Part shown: piece by piece, positions 34,686-43,113 of the stretch
Layout of the letters: the number at the start of each line of letters is the position of its first letter
Numbering within the stretch: the stretch's first letter is position 1
Assembly (NCBI GenBank): GCA_934726055.1
Contig: CAKVCZ010000001.1
Span: forward strand, 186,001 to 250,000
DNA length: 64,000 nt
From: an uncultured Candidatus Melainabacteria bacterium
GTDB lineage: Bacteria > Cyanobacteriota > Vampirovibrionia > Gastranaerophilales > Gastranaerophilaceae
Direction of reading: 5' to 3'
The notes under the pieces: model-generated
Seen by the model: only the letters and a program-made list of their open reading frames with translations
Databases searched by the model: none
What the model was told of the DNA's origin: nothing
Translations under genes and position numbers: made by a program

Positions 34686-35735
34686 ATGTTTGATATTGTT
34701 ACAATAGGCAGTGCAACTATCGACGTATTTGTAAGATGCGATGATGCAAATATTGTTTCTGTCCAATCAATGGATAAAAAATCCGAATTTATGAGTTACA
34801 GATACGGTTCAAAGCTAGAAATATCTGATTTTGACACTAATGTCGGTGGCGGCGGCGTAAATACTGCTGTAAACTTTGCCAATTTAGGCTACAATACTTC
34901 CGCTATATTTAAACTCGGAAAAGATATTTACTCAAAAGGTGTATTTAATTTCTTTGAAGACAAAAACATTGATTTATCAAATATTATTCACACCTCAAAA
35001 ACAACTACCGGTTTTTCTATAATTCTTGTAAGTTTCGCAGGAGATAGAACCGTTTTGGCTCACAGAGGCGGCAATGGTGAAATTAAAAAAGATGAAATAA
35101 ATTTTGATGCACTAAAAGAAGCTAAATTTATATATTTAGCACCCCTAAACGGAAAATCTACAAGAATACTAGAACCAATTGTTGATTTTGCTCATGAAAA
35201 TGATATAAAAATCTGTGTTAATGCAGGTACATCAAGCATTAAAAAAGGTTTTGAATATATGAAAAAAATTCTTGAAAATGCTCATGTTGTTGTTATGAAC
35301 AAAGAAGAAGCTCAAATGTGTACAAAAATTGAAATCAGACCTGATACAGCAGAAGCAAAATATTCAAATGAAAAAATTCACCCTGATTTAGTTAGTATTC
35401 TAAAAAAACTAAAAGTCAGAGATTACCAAATTGTTGTTGTAACCGATGGCGGCAACGGAGCATACGCTTATAATGGAGAAAATTTCTACTACTGCCCTGT
35501 CCTTCAAGGAAAAGTTGTTTCAACTCTCGGTGCAGGCGATGCATTTGCATCAACTTTCTGTGCAACAATGCACAAAACGCATTTGGATATAGGAAAATCT
35601 TTAATGTATGCAACTGTTAATTCAAGCTCTGTTGTATCAAAATTTAGTGCAACAGAAGGACTTTTAACTTTTGAAGAAATAGAAAAAGTCTTAAAAGATA
35701 ATCCTAACTTTAACTATGAAATTATTGATGCATAA
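34686..35735 (+). CDS. PfkB-family carbohydrate/nucleoside kinase
   Basis: A 349-residue ribokinase-like kinase. Signature 1 is GGGGVNTAVNFANLG near residues 56-70 and signature 2 is STLGAGDAFASTFCATMH near residues 279-296, with the catalytic aspartate in GAGDAF. The N-terminal strand DIVTIGSATIDVFVR is typical. The substrate cannot be told from sequence; candidates include ribose, adenosine or another sugar. AGGGAGG precedes the ATG at 34686. It ends at a strong terminator. It shares an operon with the SPOR gene, with no obvious functional link. Confidence 0.9.
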   Translation: MFDIVTIGSATIDVFVRCDDANIVSVQSMDKKSEFMSYRYGSKLEISDFDTNVGGGGVNTAVNFANLGYNTSAIFKLGKDIYSKGVFNFFEDKNIDLSNIIHTSKTTTGFSIILVSFAGDRTVLAHRGGNGEIKKDEINFDALKEAKFIYLAPLNGKSTRILEPIVDFAHENDIKICVNAGTSSIKKGFEYMKKILENAHVVVMNKEEAQMCTKIEIRPDTAEAKYSNEKIHPDLVSILKKLKVRDYQIVVVTDGGNGAYAYNGENFYYCPVLQGKVVSTLGAGDAFASTFCATMHKTHLDIGKSLMYATVNSSSVVSKFSATEGLLTFEEIEKVLKDNPNFNYEIIDA

Positions 35736-35759
35736 TTAATTTTATATAAAAAGTTGTCA

Positions 35760-35798
35760 GCGGCAAAGAATTTTAAAATTCTTTGCCGCTTTTCTTTT
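35760..35798 (+). terminator. Terminator after the PfkB kinase gene
   Basis: A perfect 15-bp stem (35760-35774 with 35775-35789, core GCGGCAAAGAA) with the AT-rich centre as loop, followed by TTTTCTTTT. Confidence 0.88.
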
Positions 35799-35804
35799 AC
35801 TATA

Positions 35805-35845
35805 TTAGAAAAAAGAGAATGTATATGACATTCTCTTTTTTCTAA
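35805..35845 (-). terminator. Terminator of the YtxH gene
   Basis: An 18-bp stem (35805-35822 with 35828-35845) rich in A on the left and T on the right, core AGAGAATGT. It lies just after the minus-strand YtxH gene. Confidence 0.85.
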
Positions 35846-35867
35846 ACTTTAATGTTCAACAAAAGAA

Positions 35868-36143
35868 TTAACCTTCTGATTTAAACATGTCTTTTTTTTC
35901 GTTGATAAAATTTTGAATATTTCCTACAATTTCATCACCTTTTTTTTGTAATTCAGAAACAACATTTTCTGCTTTGTTTTGAATATCTCTTACTTTTGCA
36001 TCTGTTTTATCTAAAACATCTCTTGCAGCATCAGAAAGCATTTCTCTTGTTTCTTCGCCTGATTTTGGTGCTAATAAAATACCTGCAACTGCACCTAATG
36101 CAGCACCTACGGTAAAACCTACTAAAAATTTTCCTACTGACAT
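35868..36143 (-). CDS. YtxH-domain membrane protein, 91 residues
   Basis: A short YtxH-family protein. A glycine-rich membrane helix with the hallmark GAVAGILLAPKSGEETR at about residues 16-33 is followed by an amphipathic helical tail (about 40-85). In Firmicutes, YtxH proteins belong to general stress regulons, but their mechanism is unknown. It is one of two YtxH genes here, with a DUF948 gene between them. Sometimes such proteins are labelled gas-vesicle-like; nothing here supports gas vesicles. AAAGGAG lies before the ATG. Confidence 0.85.
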   Translation of the reverse strand: MSVGKFLVGFTVGAALGAVAGILLAPKSGEETREMLSDAARDVLDKTDAKVRDIQNKAENVVSELQKKGDEIVGNIQNFINEKKDMFKSEG

Positions 36144-36211
36144 AAATTTATCTCCTTTACAATTTTATTCTAACTTATACTAAATTAAAAACATTACACG
36201 CTTAGGCTATT

Positions 36212-36589
36212 TTATTTTGAAAACATCTTTAAAACTGTTGTAAAACCTTTATATAAGCCTTTTGCCAATGAGCCTGAAATAACTCTTATTTTTGACAATG
36301 CATTTGCACTAAAACCAAAAGCATCTTCCATTGCATCTTTCACTCTGTCAATGCCTTTGTCTGTTGATTTCATAAAATCATTTAATGTATGAAGGGTTTC
36401 ATTTATTTCACGCATTGTAGGTCTTAATTCGTTTCTTACAACAGTTGTTGTTTCATCAACGTTTTGAGTTAATTTTGATAAATCTACAATTAACTTTATC
36501 AAAAATCCACCAACTACAACAAGCATTATCCCTGTTGCAATTGCTAAAAATGCTAAGCCATTGTTTAATAGTATTTGAGATGTTTCCAT
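36212..36589 (-). CDS. DUF948-like membrane protein
   Basis: A 125-residue protein with one membrane helix at about residues 12-34 (FLAIATGIMLVVVGGFLIKL) and a long amphipathic helix after it (VDETTTVVRNELRPTMREINETLHTLND), the layout of DUF948 stress proteins. These commonly sit beside YtxH genes, as here. The tail is basic and hydrophobic. Function is unknown. AGAAAGG precedes the ATG. Confidence 0.78.
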   Translation of the reverse strand: METSQILLNNGLAFLAIATGIMLVVVGGFLIKLIVDLSKLTQNVDETTTVVRNELRPTMREINETLHTLNDFMKSTDKGIDRVKDAMEDAFGFSANALSKIRVISGSLAKGLYKGFTTVLKMFSK

Positions 36590-36611
36590 TTTTCTTTCCT
36601 TCTTTTATTTA

Positions 36612-36935
36612 TTAGTTCATATCAATATCGTAATCATTATTTAAGTCTTCAAGATGTTTTGCTTTTTCTAATTTGTCAGACTTTATTGCATTTGAAATAT
36701 TTTTTAGATTTTTTTCAACCTTAAATTTAACCAAATCAATTGCTTCTAATGCTTGTTTTTTAGCATCTTTAACTTTTGGAGCCTGTGTTTCTATTATATT
36801 TTCTATTGTTGTTTTCAAGTCATGACAAGATTCTTCACCTTTTTTAGGTGCTAATAAAACACCTGCAATGATACCACCAACAACACCTGCTATTATTCCT
36901 ATTCCGAATCCAAAAGAATCATTTTCCTTACTCAT
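36612..36935 (-). CDS. YtxH-domain membrane protein, 107 residues
   Basis: Second YtxH protein of the cluster. The hallmark GIIAGVLLAPKKGEESCHD lies at about residues 20-38, after a glycine-rich hydrophobic helix. A coiled-coil tail follows and ends in an acidic stretch (LNDYDID-type). It is the first of three genes running 36935 to 35868 on the minus strand (YtxH, DUF948, YtxH), spaced 22 and 68 bases. It may have arisen by duplication of the other YtxH gene, but the tails differ. Confidence 0.83.
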   Translation of the reverse strand: MSKENDSFGFGIGIIAGVVGGIIAGVLLAPKKGEESCHDLKTTIENIIETQAPKVKDAKKQALEAIDLVKFKVEKNLKNISNAIKSDKLEKAKHLEDLNNDYDIDMN

Positions 36936-36998
36936 ATTAAAACCTCGACTTTCCTATTTTTGAATTATAACACATACTACATCTGTACACAAGGCATT

Positions 36999-37364
36999 TT
37001 ACACCTTACACCCTGCCGTAAATATATCGTATAAAATTAACAATCCGTCAACAAATAATACGATTTTTTTTAAAGTTTTTTTACTAAAGAAGAAAAATGC
37101 AATTGACAATAACAAGCCTCTTGCAACGCCTCTTATGAAGTTATTTCTATTCTTATTAAATGCGCGTTTTTGACATTTTACCCAAAGCTTTGCACGATTT
37201 GATACATCATAAATTGCTCTTAAGCGGAATTTTAAAGTATGTCTGTTTGTTTTAATTTCTTCGCTTAATTTATTTACTTTTTTATCTAAACGCATAATGC
37301 CGCAACATAACATTGTTACAACAATTAGCTCCAATATAAAAAACATTATAAATAAATAAATCAT
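36999..37364 (-). CDS. Small membrane protein of unknown function
   Basis: A 121-residue protein I do not recognise. It has an N-terminal membrane helix (about residues 2-24), a charged helical middle with many Lys and Arg (KVNKLSEEIKTNRHTLKFRLR), and a second hydrophobic region near 85-115. The layout resembles DUF948-type proteins in part. It lies upstream of the YtxH/DUF948 genes on the same strand and divergent from murT, whose upstream frame comes very close to it. AAGAAGAAA before the ATG is a weak ribosome binding site. Confidence 0.65.
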   Translation of the reverse strand: MIYLFIMFFILELIVVTMLCCGIMRLDKKVNKLSEEIKTNRHTLKFRLRAIYDVSNRAKLWVKCQKRAFNKNRNNFIRGVARGLLLSIAFFFFSKKTLKKIVLFVDGLLILYDIFTAGCKV

Positions 37365-37444
37365 TTCGTTATTTCTTCTTTTTGTATTATTATTTTATTA
37401 TACAGGAAAATAAAAAAAAAAGAATACACAGAAAGAACTATTTA

Positions 37445-38785
37445 GTGGGAAGATTAAAATTTTATTTTTCAATATTTTTGGCAAGATGTATTGCCTTATT
37501 AATTAAACTTATCGGTAGGTCAGGCGGTACGTCTTTTGTCGGATTGTTTACGCTAAAATTCAATCCAGATTTTTTAAATTATTGTTCTAAATACATTCTG
37601 GGGAAAAAAATAAGTATAACCGGTACAAACGGAAAAACAACAACCGCAGGACTTTTAGCTCATGTTTTTGAAGCTAACGGCAAAACAATAATTCACAATG
37701 CACAAGGTGCAAACATGCTAACCGGTATTGCCAATGTTTTTGCAACAACAATTGTTCCGTCAAAACGTTATGACAATTGTGTATTAGAATCGGATGAAGC
37801 TTATCTTTCAAAATTATACGATTATATTACACTTGATTACCTTGTTGTAACTAATTTGTTTAGAGATCAACTGGATAGGTACGGAGAATTAGATACCACT
37901 GCAAAAAAAATTCAATCAGCAATAGATAAAAATAACAATTTAATACTTATTCTAAACGCAGATGATCCGCTTGTAGCCAATTTAGGTAAAAACAATAAAC
38001 GGATTTATTATGGCTTTGAAGATATTGAATTTACAGGGAAAAGAACTATCTCTCAAGCTCCGGCTGAAACATTCAACTGTGTTTGCGGAAACACTTTGGA
38101 ATATAGCAAAAGATTTTATGCTCAACAAGGACATTACTATTGTACCTGCGGATACAAACGTCCGGAATGTGATTACAAAGGTTACGCAAAAATATCTGAC
38201 GATTTTATTGAAATTACGGTTAAACATAATGACCAAACAACCAATTATACCGTAAATACAATCGGTTTATACAATGCATACAATGTACTTGCCGCAATAG
38301 CAACGGCTCTAGAATCAGGCTACAATCAAGAGCAAATTCAACACTCTCTGGATACATACAAAGCGATGTTTGGAAGAGCCGAAAAAACCGAAATAAACGG
38401 ACACAAAACAATTATTCAACTGATAAAAAATCCTGCCGGTGCAAGCGAAGTTCTAAAAACAGTCGATTTAAATTCAAATATTTTAATTGCAATTAATGAT
38501 AATTTTGCTGACGGACGTGATGTTTCTTGGCTTTGGGATTCAGAGTTTGAACTATTGAAAGATACACAAAAAACTATTATTACATCAGGAATAAGAGCAA
38601 ATGACATGGCTCTAAGACTTAAATACGCAGGGATTCCAACAGATAAAATAAAAGTAATTCCTGATTTATTTAAAGCGATAGATGAAGTTTCAAAATCTGA
38701 TAACAAAAACGAAAGAATAACTATAATGCCTTCATATACGGCATTATTACAAATAAAGAATGCAGGTAAAAACAATGCTTCTTAA
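37445..38785 (+). CDS. murT: MurT-like Mur ligase family protein
   Basis: Mur-ligase-fold protein matching MurT, the ATP-dependent subunit that with GatD amidates the D-glutamate of lipid II. A hydrophobic N-terminus (about 1-25) precedes the P-loop ITGTNGKTTTAGLL, the ESDEAYL motif and VTNLFRDQLDRYGE, all typical of MurT. A Cys-rich insert (CVCGNTLEYS ... YCTCGYKRPEC) is the MurT zinc ribbon, and the C-terminal DUF1727 region has NPAGASEVL and INDNFADGRDVSWLWD. I prefer the GTG at 37445; the frame is open to a TTG at 37382, but those residues look non-coding. The next gene is not gatD but a pdxJ homologue, so MurT has no partner here. Confidence 0.85.
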   Translation: MGRLKFYFSIFLARCIALLIKLIGRSGGTSFVGLFTLKFNPDFLNYCSKYILGKKISITGTNGKTTTAGLLAHVFEANGKTIIHNAQGANMLTGIANVFATTIVPSKRYDNCVLESDEAYLSKLYDYITLDYLVVTNLFRDQLDRYGELDTTAKKIQSAIDKNNNLILILNADDPLVANLGKNNKRIYYGFEDIEFTGKRTISQAPAETFNCVCGNTLEYSKRFYAQQGHYYCTCGYKRPECDYKGYAKISDDFIEITVKHNDQTTNYTVNTIGLYNAYNVLAAIATALESGYNQEQIQHSLDTYKAMFGRAEKTEINGHKTIIQLIKNPAGASEVLKTVDLNSNILIAINDNFADGRDVSWLWDSEFELLKDTQKTIITSGIRANDMALRLKYAGIPTDKIKVIPDLFKAIDEVSKSDNKNERITIMPSYTALLQIKNAGKNNAS

Positions 38786-39488
38786 TATAAACATAAACTA
38801 TTTGGCAAATTTAAGAAACACAATAGGAGAAGGCGAACCTGATATTATAAAGTTTGCACGATACTGTGAACACTCAGGGGCTGACGGAATTGTAGCATAT
38901 TACAGCACTCAGTCAAACATGCTTTCAAGTTATGATATTAAAAACTTGAAACAACATACAAAATCCAGATTTATTTTAAAAATTGCAGTTAATGAAGAAT
39001 CCATGCAATTAGCTTTAGATATGAAGCCTGATACAGTTTGTATTGTGCCTGATACTAAAGAATTATCCCCTTCAATAGGATATAATGCATTTAAAAATCA
39101 AAAAGAACTTGCTAATTTTATAAAACCACTTAAAGAAAAGGGTATTCTTTCAAGTGTATTTATAGACCCGGAAATTGAACAAGTTCATGCAGCATATAAA
39201 TCAGGAATGAACTACGTAGAATTAAATACAATGAACTATTCAAGAGCATTTAATAATGATAATTATAAAGATGAATTTATAAAATTAAAGGAAGCTGCAA
39301 TATTAGCAAATACACTTGGAATGAAAGTTTCTTTTTGCAAAAATATAAATTATCAAAATGTAAGGAATTTAATAAAAATTCCATCTGTCAATGAAATGAC
39401 AATAGGACATGGAATTATATCAAAATCAATATATATGGGTATAGACAATTCTATAAAAGAAATAAAGGCAATATTCAATGAAAAGTAA
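38775..39488 (+). CDS. Degenerate PdxJ-like protein
   Basis: A 237-residue TIM-barrel protein homologous to pyridoxine 5'-phosphate synthase PdxJ: LLNININYLANLRNTIGEGE, SGADGIVAYY, a central VCIVPDTKEL and the end IGHGIISKSIYMG match it in order. Key catalytic positions differ from my memory of the E. coli enzyme: His45 is Tyr, Glu72 is Lys, His193 is Lys, and the HLREDRRHI loop is YYSTQSNML. The final IGH histidine remains. It is therefore probably not a standard PdxJ. It overlaps the end of murT by 11 bases; AGGT lies eight bases before ATG 38775. The next gene starts before its stop, so the three are coupled. Confidence 0.78.
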   Translation: MLLNININYLANLRNTIGEGEPDIIKFARYCEHSGADGIVAYYSTQSNMLSSYDIKNLKQHTKSRFILKIAVNEESMQLALDMKPDTVCIVPDTKELSPSIGYNAFKNQKELANFIKPLKEKGILSSVFIDPEIEQVHAAYKSGMNYVELNTMNYSRAFNNDNYKDEFIKLKEAAILANTLGMKVSFCKNINYQNVRNLIKIPSVNEMTIGHGIISKSIYMGIDNSIKEIKAIFNEK

Positions 39489-39792
39489 AGAAGAAATTAT
39501 AGAAGAAATGCAACAAGTTGTTGAACAAATGAGATTGGATGATTTAGAAGAACGTCCTGAACTTGAAAATGAATATTTTGATTGTTCTTGCTGCGGTCAA
39601 ACTAAATCTTATGCCGGTTCAATTCAATATGGCGAATACAGACTTTGCAATGACTGTGTTCTACTCGCAGAAACAGGTTTTGCATTAGATAAAATTAAAG
39701 ACATAACTGAATTAATTGATGCAATGGAAGATAAACGCCTTGAAGAATTATGTAATTTTATAAAACAAGACGAGAAAAGTCAAAATAATTAA
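39478..39792 (+). CDS. Small zinc-ribbon protein
   Basis: A 104-residue protein with an acidic helical start (EEIIEEMQQVVEQMRLDD), a four-cysteine zinc-ribbon-like centre (CSCCGQTKSY ... LCNDCVLLAE, about residues 36-62) and a helical end. I do not recognise the family. The ATG lies inside the pdxJ-like gene, overlapping its stop by 11 bases, so translation is likely coupled to murT and the pdxJ-like gene. Its stop overlaps the convergent gene's stop by four bases. A regulatory or binding role is possible but unsupported. Confidence 0.7.
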   Translation: MKSKEEIIEEMQQVVEQMRLDDLEERPELENEYFDCSCCGQTKSYAGSIQYGEYRLCNDCVLLAETGFALDKIKDITELIDAMEDKRLEELCNFIKQDEKSQNN

Positions 39793-40283
39793 TTCACATT
39801 TGCAAGTTCTTCAATCTTTAAGTTCTTGTTTAAATCAATATACTTAAAAAAGTTTGTTACAACTCCTATTGGGAAGAAGTAATTATTATCCGCAGGAACA
39901 ATTTTTAAAATAGCGGATGTCGGATCGACTCTGTTTACAGATGCCAGAAATTGTCTATTTGCGGCTGTAAATAAGATATATCCGCTTTTAGATTGAATCT
40001 CATCAATAACAAACTTATTTGCATTTATACTTGCAAGTGCAAAAAAGTATAAATTTTCAACAGGCATTATATATTTTTTAGTACACTGTTCAAAAGAAAC
40101 AGACTGCGGAACAGTCGGAGAAACATTTTTGGGATTTGTTGTGCTATTTTGAACATTAATCGTCTGTACTGCATTTGAATTCGCACCAACAGGTTTCACT
40201 ACAACATTCTGCTCTGCATTTACTTTTATACCAAATAAAAATAATACCAAAGATATTGCTAAAACTTTTATTGTTCTTTCCAT
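39789..40283 (-). CDS. Secreted protein of unknown function
   Basis: A 164-residue protein with a clear signal peptide (ERTIKVLAISLVLFLFGIKV, ending NA near residue 24). An Asn/Thr/Val-rich linker follows and then a compact domain from about 75 with one cysteine (FEQCTKKYIMPVENLYFFALAS). No family is recognised. The start at ATG 40283 overlaps the 3' end of polA by 16 bases in another frame, with a G-rich run upstream serving as ribosome binding site. It is probably the last gene of the tig-clpP-clpX-prepilin-polA transcript. Confidence 0.7.
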   Translation of the reverse strand: MERTIKVLAISLVLFLFGIKVNAEQNVVVKPVGANSNAVQTINVQNSTTNPKNVSPTVPQSVSFEQCTKKYIMPVENLYFFALASINANKFVIDEIQSKSGYILFTAANRQFLASVNRVDPTSAILKIVPADNNYFFPIGVVTNFFKYIDLNKNLKIEELANVN

Positions 40284-43090
40284 GATGCCCCCCAACTTAC
40301 ATCAACCAACAATGGAACTTTCATTTCTGCCACATTTTGCATTTCGTATGTAACTAAATCTTTAACAGTTTCAAGTTCGTCCTTTTCTACTTCAAATACA
40401 AGTTCATCGTGCACTTGAATTACCATTTTTGATTTAATATTTTTTTCTTCAAACTTCCTGCTTATGTTTAACATTGCCATCTTAATTAAATCAGCCGCCG
40501 TTCCCTGCATTGGATGGTTTATTGCAGCACGTTCGGCAAATTCTTTTAACATAAAATTAGGACTTGTTAATTCACTCGTTAAATATCTTCTTCTGCCAAA
40601 TATTGTTTCTACATAACCGTATTTATAAGCATATTGAACTATTGTTTTCATGTACGATTGTATTTTTGGATATGTTTCAAAATATTTTGCAATAAACGCC
40701 TCTGCCGCAAACGGTGCGATTTTTAACGCTTTTGCCAAACCATATTTTGTTTGTCCGTAAATAATACCAAAATTTACAGCCTTTGATTTGTAACGCATAT
40801 CTTTTGTAACTTTTTCAAGCGGAACATCAAAAACCTTTGAAGCCGTAAGGCTATGAATGTCGATCCCCGTTTTGAATGCATTAATTAAATTTTCATCACC
40901 TGAAATGTGTGCTAACAATCGCAACTCTATTTGAGAGTAATCCGCAGATAAAATATAATTACCATCCTCCTGAGGAATAAAAGCTTTTCTTAATTTATTA
41001 CCTTCTTCAGTTCTTATGGGTATATTTTGTAAATTTGGATTTGAAGATGATAACCTGCCCGTTGCAGTTGTAGCTTGATTATATGTAGTATGAATGCGTC
41101 TGTCTTTTAAGCTTACCAATAGTGGTAACGCATCTGTGTATGTTGATTTTAATTTTGAATACTTTCTATAATCAATTAAATGGCGACAAATTTCATGTTC
41201 TTCTGCCAATTCTTCTAACACTTCGCCACTCGTTGATAATTTATTTCTGCCACGACGTTTTTTCTTTAATTCAATGCCCAATTTACCATATAAAATATCA
41301 CCTACTTGTTTTGGAGAATTAAGATTAAATTTTTCACCTGCAATATCAAAAATTTTATTTTCTAATTCTGTCATGTGCGCTGACATTTCTTCGGAAAGTT
41401 CGCTCATATAGTCAATATCAATGGTAACTCCATCGTATTCCATCTGTGATAAAACTCTTGTCAATGGTAATTCAAGTTCGTTCAAAAGTTTTAATTCTGC
41501 ATATTCCAAATTATTTAGCCAATATTTTGTTATCAAATAAATAGAAAACGCATTATCCATTGCATATTCACCCAAATCAGTTTGAGATAAAGATGCTAAC
41601 TTAGTTTTTTTATTTTCAAGCGGTAATTCAACAGATATGTGATTTATATAATCCAAAGCCTGAGCTGAAATTTCGTGAATTCTTGAAGGATTTTTGATAT
41701 AACTTGCCAAGGAAATATCAAATGCTAAATTGTTTAATTCTATATCCAAGTTTTTTAAAATATTCAAATCATACTTCGCATCACTTGTATATTTTTTTAT
41801 ATTTTCATTTTCAAAAACTTCTTTTAACTGCCTAATGTTATCATTTTCATTTGCAACATAGTAGGTATTTATCATATCACCATTTTCTATTGCAAATGCA
41901 CAACCTAAAATATTTATATCAGAAGCATTGTTATAATCATACACAAAACTAAAAGAAATCTCCGTTTGCTTATTTAATAAACTTTTTAAAGATTCTAATT
42001 CATCTTTATTTTCAATAAATTTCTTCTCGTAAGTCTTTGTTTCAATTGTTTCTTTTACTGCTGTTGCAAATAAGCCTAATTGAGTCTGAGCAGCAGGCTC
42101 ACTGTCTGCAATATCTTCTTTAAATTGAACAATATTTTCATCTGATTTAAGAGTTTTTATTTTTTGTGATAAACTTGCAGCCTCACAATTTTTATCAAAA
42201 TAACATAATATTTTTTCAATGTTTTTTACAAATGAATAGAATTGCATGTTTTTCAAATATTCCATCACTTTTGAAATATCCGGCAATTCAACTTTTGTAT
42301 CATCAAAATTAAATTCTATATCAACATCTCTTACAATTGTTGCCAAAAATTTACTCAAAATTGCAGATTCTTTACCATCAATTAATCTTTGTTTTACAGC
42401 TTTTTCAGGAATATTATCAACATCGGCATATACATCTTCTAAAGAAGAATATCTTGTTAATAATTTTTCGGCAGTTTTCTCACCAATACCTTTAACGCCC
42501 GGAATATTATCGGAAGAATCTCCTCTTAAACCTTTATAATCAATAACTTGATTTGGCCAAACACCTAATTTTTCATGAACTTTATACCAATCGTACTCAA
42601 TTAATTCACCTTTTGATGGAATTAACACAGTTGTTAAACCATCTCTGTCAACCAATTGAAAAGAATCCTGATCACCAGTTAAGATATATGTTTTATGACC
42701 TAACTTAGCTGCTTTTGCAGTTATAGTACCAATAACATCATCCGCCTCGTAACCTTCTTTTGTGTAAATCGGAATATTAAACGCTTTTAATCCCTCTATA
42801 ATCATTCCCAATTGAGAATGTAAAGAGTCCGGCATTGCCTCTCTTGTTGCCTTATATTGTTCATATTTTTCAACTCTAAATGTCTGCCTACCAACATCAA
42901 AAGTAACCGCAATACAATCAGGTTTTATATCATCATTTTTTAATAAATCAAAAATAGCTTTAAAAAAACCGTAAACTGCCCAAGTATGACGACCATCCGA
43001 AGTTTTCATACCTGTTCTTTCCAATGCATAATACTCACGAAAAGCTAATGCATGCCCATCTATTAAAATCAATGTCTTTTTATCACTCAT
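40268..43090 (-). CDS. polA: DNA polymerase I (PolA)
   Basis: A 940-residue replication and repair polymerase. The N-terminal 5'-3' exonuclease domain (LILIDGHALAFREYYA, VTFDVGRQTFR, EADDVIGTI, DYKGLRGDSSDNIPGVKGIGEKTA in parts) spans about 1-290. The central region keeps the 3'-5' exonuclease fold, but its DxE motif is replaced (ISFSFVYDY) and a late Asp is Asn (YAMDNAF), so proofreading is probably lost. The polymerase domain (about 540-940) is intact: DYSQIELRLLAHISGD, the KAVNFGIIYGQTKYGL O-helix region and QVHDELVFEV. It lies between the prepilin gene and a secreted-protein gene. Confidence 0.96.
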   Translation of the reverse strand: MSDKKTLILIDGHALAFREYYALERTGMKTSDGRHTWAVYGFFKAIFDLLKNDDIKPDCIAVTFDVGRQTFRVEKYEQYKATREAMPDSLHSQLGMIIEGLKAFNIPIYTKEGYEADDVIGTITAKAAKLGHKTYILTGDQDSFQLVDRDGLTTVLIPSKGELIEYDWYKVHEKLGVWPNQVIDYKGLRGDSSDNIPGVKGIGEKTAEKLLTRYSSLEDVYADVDNIPEKAVKQRLIDGKESAILSKFLATIVRDVDIEFNFDDTKVELPDISKVMEYLKNMQFYSFVKNIEKILCYFDKNCEAASLSQKIKTLKSDENIVQFKEDIADSEPAAQTQLGLFATAVKETIETKTYEKKFIENKDELESLKSLLNKQTEISFSFVYDYNNASDINILGCAFAIENGDMINTYYVANENDNIRQLKEVFENENIKKYTSDAKYDLNILKNLDIELNNLAFDISLASYIKNPSRIHEISAQALDYINHISVELPLENKKTKLASLSQTDLGEYAMDNAFSIYLITKYWLNNLEYAELKLLNELELPLTRVLSQMEYDGVTIDIDYMSELSEEMSAHMTELENKIFDIAGEKFNLNSPKQVGDILYGKLGIELKKKRRGRNKLSTSGEVLEELAEEHEICRHLIDYRKYSKLKSTYTDALPLLVSLKDRRIHTTYNQATTATGRLSSSNPNLQNIPIRTEEGNKLRKAFIPQEDGNYILSADYSQIELRLLAHISGDENLINAFKTGIDIHSLTASKVFDVPLEKVTKDMRYKSKAVNFGIIYGQTKYGLAKALKIAPFAAEAFIAKYFETYPKIQSYMKTIVQYAYKYGYVETIFGRRRYLTSELTSPNFMLKEFAERAAINHPMQGTAADLIKMAMLNISRKFEEKNIKSKMVIQVHDELVFEVEKDELETVKDLVTYEMQNVAEMKVPLLVDVSWGASWKEQ

Positions 43091-43113
43091 TTTCTAAAAC
43101 TATCCTTAATTGA

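Noticed and set aside
35868..36935. Gas vesicle proteins
   Set aside because: YtxH proteins are sometimes labelled gas-vesicle-like, but no GvpA-type gene is present and the motifs are plain YtxH.
37445..38785. MurE or folylpolyglutamate synthase
   Set aside because: The Cys-rich insert, ESDEAYL motif and DUF1727 C-terminus fit MurT better than other Mur ligases.
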